64,000 bases of DNA from Pontibacter mucosus. Its GTDB lineage: Bacteria > Bacteroidota > Bacteroidia > Cytophagales > Hymenobacteraceae. The translations under genes were made by a program, and so were the position numbers. Where the stretch lies: positions 355,903 to 419,902 of the forward strand of contig NZ_QBKI01000005.1 of NCBI RefSeq assembly GCF_003054055.1, in the 5' to 3' direction. Below, one piece after another: positions 1-7,217 of the stretch (its first letter is position 1; each line of letters starts with the position of its first letter). The notes under the pieces are model-generated. The model made no database searches and had not been told where the DNA came from. It worked only from the letters and a program-made list of their open reading frames with translations.

Positions 1-463
1 AAACTTCCTGCATGGCCTTGGTATGGCGATAGGATAAGTCTACCCCTAGGAGTTTATTCTGCGCACGCGCAGCCTCTACCACGCGCTTGGTCTCCTCCAC
101 ATTGCGCCCCAGCGGCTTCTGGCAGAACACGTGCTTGCCTGCCTTTAGGGCTAGGGTACTTTGCTCGGCATGAAAGGCGCTTGGCGTAGCGATAACGATT
201 CCGTTCACCTCTGGCTGCTGCAGCATGGTCTCCAGCGAGGACACCTGCTTTGCCCCAGGCTCACTTTTCAGTGCCTCTTCGGCGTTTTGGGGTGCTGTAT
301 CGGCGATATAGGCTACCTCTCCGGCCTTATACTTTGAGATTGCTTCCATCCGGTTACGCCCGATCCAGCCAACGCCCAGGAAACCGAGCCTTGGTGTATG
401 ACCAAAGGTAGTAGAAGAAGATGCTGAAGGGGCTTCCGCCTTGTCAAGTATAGTTTCCGTCAT
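1..463 (-). CDS. Gfo/Idh/MocA family oxidoreductase, N-terminal part (runs off the left edge)
   Basis: Reading the minus strand from the ATG at 463 gives an open frame to the window edge with no stop. About 20 low-complexity residues are followed by LGFLGVGWIGRNRM, the Rossmann nucleotide-binding loop of this family, then GIVIATPSAFHAEQ and the FCQKPLGRNVEET segment, a variant of the family EKP motif. Members oxidise or reduce sugars, inositols or nucleotide sugars with NAD(P). Only about 154 residues are visible, so the substrate domain is missing. The start lies 2 bases after the stop of the upstream dehydrogenase gene, so it is the fifth visible gene of the operon beginning near 5484. The family call is firm; the substrate is unknown. 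Confidence 0.9.
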   Translation of the reverse strand, partial: MTETILDKAEAPSASSSTTFGHTPRLGFLGVGWIGRNRMEAISKYKAGEVAYIADTAPQNAEEALKSEPGAKQVSSLETMLQQPEVNGIVIATPSAFHAEQSTLALKAGKHVFCQKPLGRNVEETKRVVEAARAQNKLLGVDLSYRHTKAMQEV

Positions 464-465
464 GT

Positions 466-1479
466 TCAGTAGGTTATAAGGGCTTTCACAAAACCGTCCG
501 GGCGGCTTGTGAGGTGTTCGAATGCTTTTGCAATTTCTTGTAACGTATAGGTGTGAGTGTAGAGCTTTTCCGGGTTCATCCGGCCCGACTCCACAGCCGC
601 TACAGCTTCTCTTATGCCTTTGATGTACTCTTTCGGGTCGCGCTCGTGGGCATTGATCACGTCCAGGCCGCGCCAGTTCCAGAGCTGGATGTTCACCTGC
701 CGCATGCCGTCCTGATGGAAACCGGCGATCACCAGCTTGCCGCGCTCGGCAGTAAGCTCACCGGCCAGGTTCAGCGGCCACTCCTTTCCGGTGCACTCTA
801 TTACGCGTTCGCAGAAGTTTCCGTTTGTTAGTTCCTTTACTTTTTCTATAATTTTATAGTGATCATCCATTTTAATCACCTCGTCTGCGCCACATTCTTT
901 TGCAACTTCCAAAGAGAACTCCCGCTGCGACACGGCAATAACCCGTGCTCCGGCATCCTTGGCCAGCTGAATCAGGAGCGCCCCCAGGAAACCGATGCCC
1001 AGGATGGCCACCGTCTGCCCGGCCTGCAGGTCGCTGCGGCGGAAGATGTTCATGGCGCAGCCCAGCGGCTCACCGGGGAAGGGCTTATCCTGCAAAGAAT
1101 CGGGCAGTTTCACCACCTTATCGGCATCGGCCACATCATACTCGGCGTAGGCGTTGTAAGACAAAGCAGCCACGCGATCACCGGGCTGCAACTGGTCTAC
1201 CCCTTCGCCTACGGCGTCTACCACACCCCAGCCTTCATGGCCCGGGTTGCCGGCCGCTACTGGGTAGCTGAACCACTCGCGCCCCTCCCACACCGGGATG
1301 TTGGAGGCACAAAGGCCGCAGCCCTGCAGCCGGATGCGCACCTGCCCGGCTTTTGGCTCGGGCAGGGCGGTTTCCTCTATTTTTATACTTTGCGGCGCTA
1401 CCAGCACGGCGGCTTTCATGGTGGTGGCGTGGGTGCTGGGCACTGCTGGTTTATGTGTTGTAAGCGTTTCTTGCATCAT
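466..1479 (-). CDS. Zinc-type (MDR family) alcohol/sugar dehydrogenase
   Basis: 337 residues, a normal MDR length. The GroES-like part begins near residue 21 (MKAAVLVAP) and carries GCGLCASN (Cys57) and GHEGWGVV (His81-Glu82), the catalytic zinc ligands; the four-cysteine structural zinc loop is not evident. GIGFLGALLIQLAKDAG is the nucleotide-binding loop. The predicted reaction is NAD(P)-linked oxidation of a secondary alcohol, probably a sugar or sugar nucleotide given the neighbours. The start follows the stop of the fusion gene by one base, indicating translational coupling. Two adjacent ATG codons exist (1479 and 1476); the choice barely matters. The first 20 residues precede the conserved domain, so a start at the internal Met21 is also possible. 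Confidence 0.88.
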   Translation of the reverse strand: MMQETLTTHKPAVPSTHATTMKAAVLVAPQSIKIEETALPEPKAGQVRIRLQGCGLCASNIPVWEGREWFSYPVAAGNPGHEGWGVVDAVGEGVDQLQPGDRVAALSYNAYAEYDVADADKVVKLPDSLQDKPFPGEPLGCAMNIFRRSDLQAGQTVAILGIGFLGALLIQLAKDAGARVIAVSQREFSLEVAKECGADEVIKMDDHYKIIEKVKELTNGNFCERVIECTGKEWPLNLAGELTAERGKLVIAGFHQDGMRQVNIQLWNWRGLDVINAHERDPKEYIKGIREAVAAVESGRMNPEKLYTHTYTLQEIAKAFEHLTSRPDGFVKALITY

Positions 1480-1480
1480 G

Positions 1481-3544
1481 TTAAGCTACTGCGGCTTTGT
1501 TTACAGGTTCTTCTTCTTTTTCCAACAGGGAGGAAAGCGCAATCGGTACTTTCAGGCCGCGGTGCTCGCACAGCCACTGGTAAAGCCTGGCTACTCCTTC
1601 CTGCACGTCATGCTTCGGATACCAGCCCGTCGCCTCCCTGAATTTGCGGATGTCGGACACATAATAGTGCTGATCGCCCGGACGCCAAGCGCCGAACTGA
1701 AGAGGGACTTTAGCCCCCCGGAACTTGCCGATAGTTTTGAGCAGCTCCAGCAAACTCACAGTGTTCGCAGGTCCTCCGCCTATGTTAAAGGCTTGTCCTT
1801 TTATACTATCCATGTGCTCCTGCGCCAGCAGGAAAGCATCCACCAGATCCTCTACAAACAGGATATCCCGCACCTGCTTGCCGTCGCCATAGATGTTGAC
1901 CGGCTCGCCCTCGATGGCCTTGATGGCAAAGTGCGCCACCCAGCCCTGGTCTTCGTTGCCGTACTGGTGCGGGCCGTAGATGCAGCTCATCCGGAACACC
2001 GTCATCGGCAGGTTATAGGTGCGGGCATAGTCTATCACGTACTGGTCGGCGGCACCCTTCGAGCAGCCGTAGGGGCTGTGGAAATCGAGATGGCGCCTTT
2101 CGGAAATGCCATGTTGCTTGGTACCGGTATCGGCCGGGTAGTAGCGCGATCCGTTGGAGACAAACTCCATGTCCTCCAGCCCTCCGTATACTTTGTTTGT
2201 GGAGGTAAACACCAGTGGCGGCGGGTTTTTCTGTTGCCGGATCGCCTCCAGCACGTTAATGATACCGCGCGCGTTTATTTCAAAATCATTGATAGGAAAA
2301 TTAAGGGAAGTGGTAACGGCCACCTGAGCGGCAAAGTGAAAGACCTGCTCGGCACGCTTCATTACCTGGCGCACGGCCTGTAGATCGCGGATATCGCCCA
2401 CGTGTACTTCCAGCCTGTCGCCATAGGTGTGGTGGAGCCAACGCAGGTTCTCCTCCACCCCGTCGCGGCTAAGGTTATCGAACACCAGCACGCGCTTGCC
2501 TTGCCCCAGCAGGCGCTTGGCCAGGTTTGTGCCCACAAAGCCGGCCCCTCCCGTGATAAGGATGTAGGGTTCGGTGTTCTCATCCAGGCTGCGCTTCAGG
2601 TAGTTGAGTTCGCTAAGCTTCTCGATGCCGTGGCGTGCCCAGAGGCGGTAGAGCAATTTGCTGCTTCCGTCCTCGCGTTTCAATCCGAAATAGTACTCCC
2701 GCTCGTCCAGGTGAAAGCCGCCAACAGTGGGCAGTTCCAGGCTTAGGTCTTTTACAGCGTACCAGTAGATGCGGGCAACGTCGGCTTTTAGCACCTCTTT
2801 AAACTCCTGCAACTGCTTAAACTCATCGTGCTGCCAGGTAGAGAACCCGGCCTCCGTGATCCAGAGCTCGGCTTTGCAGTTGTTGCGCTCCATTACCTCG
2901 CGCACGGCCTGTATCCTGTCCTCCCAGCCGTCCCAAAGCTGATCGAACACATACGGGAAACCGTGGACACCCACTGCGTCGATGTATTGCATCACGCCAT
3001 GGTCGTACATGGTCTGCAGCCAGTTCGGGTCTATCGGGCTCATGCCGCCGAGCAGGGTTTTCTTGCCCAGTTGCTTGCACCAGTAGGCCGCGCCTCCTAC
3101 CATCTCGGCAAACTTGTTCCAGCCGTAGTCGTGGGTAAAATCATACTCTGTGATGTTGTTCGGCTCGTTCCAGAGCTCCACCCACTCAAAGTGATCCCCA
3201 TGCCTGGCGATGAACACATCCAGAAAATCGGCATACGCTTTCTTGTCCTTGGGTGGGGAGGAGGTGCGGGGCTTCTCGCCTATACTTGGCGGGGTATACA
3301 AAAAGCAGGGAAGTATGCGTACCTCCCTAGCCAGCGTCGGGATGAGCCAATCGTACCATTCCTGCCCTTCGGGGGTATAGTAGTCGGCCCACGAAACACC
3401 GGTGCGCAGCTCTTGCACCCCCAGCTCCCTCAGGCTGGCCAGCGTTTCTTCTACATGCTCATACTCACCGGGTCTGAACCACTCCACCAGGCCCACCACG
3501 GGGAGCGTTGGCTTGCTGTTCAAAGTCTTGTCGTCTATTTTCAT
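1481..3544 (-). CDS. Fusion of a glycoside-hydrolase-like domain and an NDP-sugar epimerase (CDP-paratose 2-epimerase type)
   Basis: 687 residues with two unrelated enzymes in one frame. Residues about 12-315 look like a (beta/alpha)8 clan-A glycosidase related to GH39/GH5: LWNEPNN holds the probable acid/base Glu127 and LWITEAGFST the probable nucleophile Glu231. A short linker near 315-327 leads to an extended SDR: TGGAGFVG (331-338) and the Tyr492-x3-Lys496 catalytic pair in SPYGCSK, with features of CDP-paratose 2-epimerases (DNLSRDGVEENLRWL, IYGPHQYGNEDQGW). There is no signal peptide, so it should be cytoplasmic. Both active sites look intact, arguing against a decayed fusion. The following epimerase, dehydrogenase and oxidoreductase genes suggest a nucleotide-sugar or glycoconjugate pathway; whether the first domain hydrolyses, transfers or only binds sugar is unknown. 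Confidence 0.85.
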   Translation of the reverse strand: MKIDDKTLNSKPTLPVVGLVEWFRPGEYEHVEETLASLRELGVQELRTGVSWADYYTPEGQEWYDWLIPTLAREVRILPCFLYTPPSIGEKPRTSSPPKDKKAYADFLDVFIARHGDHFEWVELWNEPNNITEYDFTHDYGWNKFAEMVGGAAYWCKQLGKKTLLGGMSPIDPNWLQTMYDHGVMQYIDAVGVHGFPYVFDQLWDGWEDRIQAVREVMERNNCKAELWITEAGFSTWQHDEFKQLQEFKEVLKADVARIYWYAVKDLSLELPTVGGFHLDEREYYFGLKREDGSSKLLYRLWARHGIEKLSELNYLKRSLDENTEPYILITGGAGFVGTNLAKRLLGQGKRVLVFDNLSRDGVEENLRWLHHTYGDRLEVHVGDIRDLQAVRQVMKRAEQVFHFAAQVAVTTSLNFPINDFEINARGIINVLEAIRQQKNPPPLVFTSTNKVYGGLEDMEFVSNGSRYYPADTGTKQHGISERRHLDFHSPYGCSKGAADQYVIDYARTYNLPMTVFRMSCIYGPHQYGNEDQGWVAHFAIKAIEGEPVNIYGDGKQVRDILFVEDLVDAFLLAQEHMDSIKGQAFNIGGGPANTVSLLELLKTIGKFRGAKVPLQFGAWRPGDQHYYVSDIRKFREATGWYPKHDVQEGVARLYQWLCEHRGLKVPIALSSLLEKEEEPVNKAAVA

Positions 3545-3584
3545 ACTGATTTGAATCCTTTAATTGATGTACACGGAAGGGTGA

Positions 3585-4703
3585 TTAAACGGTGAGGCCG
3601 CGGGAAGCCAGCTCAGCACTCGCCTCGCTGACGCGGTCGTAGGCGATCTGGCCCTCAAGCCAGCCAGCCAGCTCTTCCAGACCGGCGTTAAACTCCACCT
3701 GCGGGTAAAAGCCCAGCACTTCCCTGGCCAGCGAGATATCGGCGTAGCAGTGGCGGATATCCCCTACCCTATACTTGCCCGTTATCTCCGGAAGGAGGTC
3801 TGACTTGCCCATCACCACCGCCAGGCGCTCCCCAATCTCGCGGATGGTGTAGTTGTTGCCGCTGCCCACATTAAACACGCGCCCGTTCGCCTCCTCCTTC
3901 TCCATGGCCAGGCGGCAGGCCAATGCCACATCACGCACATGCACAAAGTCCCGCTGCTGGTAGCCATCCTCGAAAATCATCGGAGAGTTGTTGTTCAGCA
4001 GGCGCGAAGCGAAAATGGCCAGCACCCCGGTATAAGGGTTCGAAAGTGCCTGCCGGGTGCCGTACACGTTAAAGAAGCGCATGGCTACGGTTGGAATATT
4101 GTAGGCACGGCCCACCATCAGGCAAAGGCGCTCCTGGTCATACTTGGAGAGGGCATATACCGAGGATAAGCTAGGGGCTTTTGTCTCCGGGGTAGGTACC
4201 GGCTGCAGCTGCTCGCCTTGCGCATTGTACAGTTCCCAATCGGCTGCTTTCAGCTGCTCCAGTGGCCGCTCCTGCGCAGTGGTCTGTTCACCCGCGGCGC
4301 TTTTGTAAAGCCCCTCCCCGTAGATGCTCATGCTGCTGGCCACCACCAGCTTCTTCACAGGCTTCTTGATAAGGGCCTCCAGCAACACCGTGGTGCCTAT
4401 GTTATTCACGTCGGTATACTCGCGCAGCTCGTACATACTTTGCCCTACCCCTACCATCGCCGCAAAGTGGAACACGTAGTCCACACCCTCCAGCGCACGT
4501 GCCACATCCTCCGGGTTGCGTACATCCCCAATTAGCAGCTCTACGTCTTCATGCAGGTACGCCGGCCGCTGGCAGTCTTTGCCATGTACCTGCTCGCTCA
4601 AATTGTCCAATGCTCTTACGGCATACCCCTGCTGCAGCAGTTCATCGGCCAGGTGAGAACCGATAAACCCAGCGCCGCCGGTAATCAATACCTTGTCTTT
4701 CAT
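3585..4703 (-). CDS. NAD-dependent epimerase/dehydratase (extended SDR)
   Basis: 372 residues. ITGGAGFIGSHLADELL at the N-terminus is the NAD-binding loop, FHFAAMVGVG the second cofactor contact, and SSVYALSKYDQE supplies catalytic Tyr183 and Lys187. RFFNVYGTRQALSNPYTGV is typical of UDP-glucose/UDP-glucuronate 4-epimerase relatives. An unusual insertion of roughly 35 residues (about 137-175, rich in Ala, Glu and Pro) lies before the catalytic tyrosine and may form a lid. It is 40 bases upstream of the fusion gene, so the operon carries two distinct sugar epimerase domains. The substrate cannot be read from the sequence. Confidence 0.88.
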   Translation of the reverse strand: MKDKVLITGGAGFIGSHLADELLQQGYAVRALDNLSEQVHGKDCQRPAYLHEDVELLIGDVRNPEDVARALEGVDYVFHFAAMVGVGQSMYELREYTDVNNIGTTVLLEALIKKPVKKLVVASSMSIYGEGLYKSAAGEQTTAQERPLEQLKAADWELYNAQGEQLQPVPTPETKAPSLSSVYALSKYDQERLCLMVGRAYNIPTVAMRFFNVYGTRQALSNPYTGVLAIFASRLLNNNSPMIFEDGYQQRDFVHVRDVALACRLAMEKEEANGRVFNVGSGNNYTIREIGERLAVVMGKSDLLPEITGKYRVGDIRHCYADISLAREVLGFYPQVEFNAGLEELAGWLEGQIAYDRVSEASAELASRGLTV

Positions 4704-4779
4704 AGTTTTAAGTTTACTTTCTGTTTAGTTTGTACTTTTATTTTGGGTGCTGATATGGTTAGATAGGCTCTAGCCGGAG

Positions 4780-5484
4780 TTAAAACACCTGCGCCGTGGG
4801 CCTGAGGGTGATGTTGTTGATGGATACTCCCGGTGGCTGACGTAGGGCATATAAGACGGCATCTGCTACTTCTTCGGGGGTGAGGGCACCATACCCTATA
4901 CTTTCCACCGTCTGGCTGCCGGATAGGGTATTTTCGAAAAAGGCAGTGTCGGTAACTCCCGGTGCTACTACCGTTACCCGGACATTGGGCAATACTTCCT
5001 GCCGCAGCGTTTCGGCAATTACCTGCAGGGCGGTCTTGGTAGCAGCGTACACGCCTCCGTACGCGTAGGCCTGTCCTGCCGCTACCGACGACACGATCAC
5101 GACATCGCCGGCGCCTGCCTCCTGCATGCCCGGTACAAAAGCCCGGATCAGGCGCAGGGTGCCCATCAGGTTGGTGTTGATTACCTGTTGCCACTTTGCC
5201 GGGTCTCCCTCCGTAAGTTTCTCGTGCACGCCCAGGCCGGCGCTGCACACAAGTATGTCTGGTGCGCCCAGCTGTTGCTGCACCGCTTCGAAAAGGTTGT
5301 CTATGGCTACGGCATCGGAAACATCACAGGTGAGGCAGATGCTTCCTTGGGGTAGGTTATCGGTCAAGTGCAGATCGGCAATGGCAGTTTGAACTCCGTC
5401 TTCAGTGAGCTGCGCGGCAATGGCTTTACCTATGCCCGATCCTCCTCCGCTCACTATCGCTCTCTTACCCTTAAGTTGCTGCAC
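4780..5484 (-). CDS. Classical short-chain dehydrogenase/reductase
   Basis: 234 residues. SGGGSGIG (12-19) is the TGxxxGxG-type cofactor loop, the catalytic residues are Ser133, Tyr146 and Lys150 (VYAATK), and CSAGLG replaces the usual NNAG. The start is a GTG at 5484: the only upstream in-frame codons reach a stop at 5494-5496 without an ATG. An AGGAGG lies about 20 bases before the GTG, too far for a normal Shine-Dalgarno. This is the first gene of the minus-strand operon running to position 1; the gap to the next gene is 76 bases. It probably reduces or oxidises a hydroxyl on a sugar or polyol intermediate, by context only. Confidence 0.85.
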   Translation of the reverse strand: MQQLKGKRAIVSGGGSGIGKAIAAQLTEDGVQTAIADLHLTDNLPQGSICLTCDVSDAVAIDNLFEAVQQQLGAPDILVCSAGLGVHEKLTEGDPAKWQQVINTNLMGTLRLIRAFVPGMQEAGAGDVVIVSSVAAGQAYAYGGVYAATKTALQVIAETLRQEVLPNVRVTVVAPGVTDTAFFENTLSGSQTVESIGYGALTPEEVADAVLYALRQPPGVSINNITLRPTAQVF

Positions 5485-5759
5485 GTCTTCCGTTTATTTT
5501 TGTCCTCCTACTAGAAATTTATGTGGGTGCTGAAAATTGTTAGGTAGAACGTAGCAGATGGAAATAGGGTTGTAGATGCTGCCGCAAGGCTATATAAAAA
5601 CAGCCTAATTGTTGTGTTACTGCGCTTATGGAGGGATAAGGCTTTAAAAGATACCACACGCTACACCTTTTCCATTGTACTGATAACAGGTTAGTATGCG
5701 CCTGCTCGCAATCAAAAAACTGTTTACTTTGCACCAATCTCCAGCTAAAACATTGTTCT

Positions 5760-6359
5760 ATGAACTTTCCCCAAGACATCCTGCTCCAGGACGATCGCGT
5801 GCTGCTGCGCCGCTACCTGCCTTCAGACTTACCTGAGTTAGCCCATATCGCTTTGGATGAGGATATCTGGCGCTTTATGCCTACCCGTATCAGCAACCAG
5901 GCGGAGTTGCAGGAATGGGCAAGCAACGTAGAGAAAGGCTACGCCACCGGCACCCGCTACACGTTCCTTATCGTGGACAGGGCCACCGGCAAACTGGCGG
6001 GCAGCACCAGCTACGGCAATATCTCGCTGCCCGACAAGCGGCTGGAAATTGGCTGGACCTGGCTGAGCAAGGATTACCGCGGCACCGGGCTGAACCGCCA
6101 TTGCAAGTTCCTGCTGCTGCAGCATGCCTTTGAGGAGCTACGCATGGAGCGGGTAGAACTGAAAACGGATGTGCTGAACCTGCACTCCCGCCGGGCGATG
6201 CTGAAGATTGGCGCCACGGAGGAGGGCATCCTGCGCAGCCACACCCAGATGCACGACGGGCGCCGCCGCGACACGATCTACTACAGCATCCTCCGGCCGG
6301 AATGGCCAGGTATAAAACAGCAGGTATTTGCAGATTTAGCTCCGGCCAACATTTCTTAG
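5760..6359 (+). CDS. GNAT family N-acetyltransferase (RimJ/RimL type)
   Basis: 199 residues. The N-terminus (LLQDDRVLLRRYLPSDLPELAHIA) is typical of the Acetyltransf_3 branch, GWTWLSKDYRGTGLN forms the acetyl-CoA pyrophosphate-binding loop (RGTG core), and VLNLHSRRAMLKIGA is the usual late segment followed by a DTIYYS strand. These enzymes transfer an acetyl group to N-terminal or small-molecule amines; the acceptor here is unknown. It is transcribed away from the minus-strand sugar operon across a 275-base gap. A TTACTTTG at about 5725-5733 resembles the Bacteroidota -7 box. The next gene begins 54 bases downstream in the same frame. Confidence 0.9.
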   Translation: MNFPQDILLQDDRVLLRRYLPSDLPELAHIALDEDIWRFMPTRISNQAELQEWASNVEKGYATGTRYTFLIVDRATGKLAGSTSYGNISLPDKRLEIGWTWLSKDYRGTGLNRHCKFLLLQHAFEELRMERVELKTDVLNLHSRRAMLKIGATEEGILRSHTQMHDGRRRDTIYYSILRPEWPGIKQQVFADLAPANIS

Positions 6360-6413
6360 AACCCAAGCAGCCGCCAAGTGGTATGCAAGGGGTAGGACCA
6401 ACAGGGCTTTCAA

Positions 6414-6992
6414 TTGGATACTTCCCCCTACCGCATTTTCCTCATCCGCCACGCCAGGCCTAAGGTGGAGCGAAAGGGCTTTTTTAACGCGACGGCTGCC
6501 CGGCAGTACATCTCTGACTACGACACCGCCCAGGTGGAGGCCTTTGTACTGCAGCACGAGGCGATACCTTTTAAGGAGATAAAGAAAGTATACTGCAGCA
6601 CGTTGGTCCGCTCGCAGCTAACGGCACGCGCCATTTTCGGGGAGGACGTGGAACTGCACATCGACGAGACTTTCCGGGAGTTTGAGCGCCGCATTTTCAC
6701 GCTGCCCTGGCTGCACCTGCCCATCAAAGTATGGCTGCTGAGTGCCCGCCTGCTCTGGTTTCTGGGCTTCAACAACCGCGACATCGAAACCTTCCGGCAG
6801 GCTCGCACCCGCGCCAGAAAAGCCGCCGAACTCCTCGACCGTGACGCCCGCCGGAGCCATACCACCGTGCTGGTTGCCCACGGCCTGCTCAACAGCTTTA
6901 TCCGGCGCGAGTTAAAGCGCCTGGGCTGGCAGGAAAGTATAAAAGGCGGCAGCGACTTCCTTTCTGTAGATATGCTAATCCTTCCTAAGTAA
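6414..6992 (+). CDS. Histidine phosphatase family protein
   Basis: 192 residues. FLIRHARPK contains the RHG-like catalytic core (phospho-acceptor His in RHAR), with the partner His in LVAHGLLNSF near the C-terminus. The protein therefore belongs to the phosphoglycerate-mutase-like phosphatases, with an unknown phospho-substrate. The reading frame opens after a stop at 6393-6395 and has no ATG before the conserved core, so a TTG at 6414 is the best start. A hydrophobic stretch (LHLPIKVWLLSARLLWFLGF, mid-protein) is unusual for a soluble phosphatase and may be an amphipathic or membrane-contacting helix. Probably cotranscribed with the GNAT gene. Confidence 0.85.
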   Translation: MDTSPYRIFLIRHARPKVERKGFFNATAARQYISDYDTAQVEAFVLQHEAIPFKEIKKVYCSTLVRSQLTARAIFGEDVELHIDETFREFERRIFTLPWLHLPIKVWLLSARLLWFLGFNNRDIETFRQARTRARKAAELLDRDARRSHTTVLVAHGLLNSFIRRELKRLGWQESIKGGSDFLSVDMLILPK

Positions 6993-7161
6993 ATTTATAC
7001 TACCCTGCGGGCAACTTCAATCTCGATATATAGTATAATTTAATCACACAATATAATTATAGCCAAAACAGCTGGCCGGGGCAAGTATAAACTACCTAGA
7101 AATGTTCCCCTCCGCTACCCCATCAACCTGGTTCAGACCGTGGCAGCGCAGACGGCATTGC

Positions 7162-7182
7162 CTTACCTGATAACCAGATAAG
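7162..7182 (+). other. Hairpin in the 225-base leader before susC
   Basis: CTTACCTG and CAGATAAG form an 8-bp stem with one C-A mismatch and a 5-base loop, ending 35 bases before the susC start. It is preceded by a GC-rich stretch (about 7108-7160) with shorter complementary words (CTGGTT/AACCAG, CCGT/ACGG). The leader may fold into a regulatory RNA, but I could not match it to a known riboswitch. Confidence 0.3.
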
Positions 7183-7217
7183 CCCAATTTCATACTTATT
7201 AATCAAACCCATATCCT

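Noticed and set aside
859..1641. Long plus-strand open frame opposite the MDR and fusion genes
   Set aside because: It is antisense to two well-supported genes, has no recognisable motif and reflects the codon bias of the true frame.
7108..7145. Reverse-strand resemblance to the 3' half of a TPP riboswitch (TTCCCCTCCGCTACC, CCTGGTTCAG on the plus strand)
   Set aside because: The CTGAGA and GGGGTGC boxes are missing and no minus-strand gene follows, so a functional riboswitch is unlikely.
7118..7185. Possible signal recognition particle RNA (AACCTGG, TTCAG and GCAG in order)
   Set aside because: The apical loop cannot form the conserved GGAA-closed stem between the two conserved words, and only part of the motif fits.
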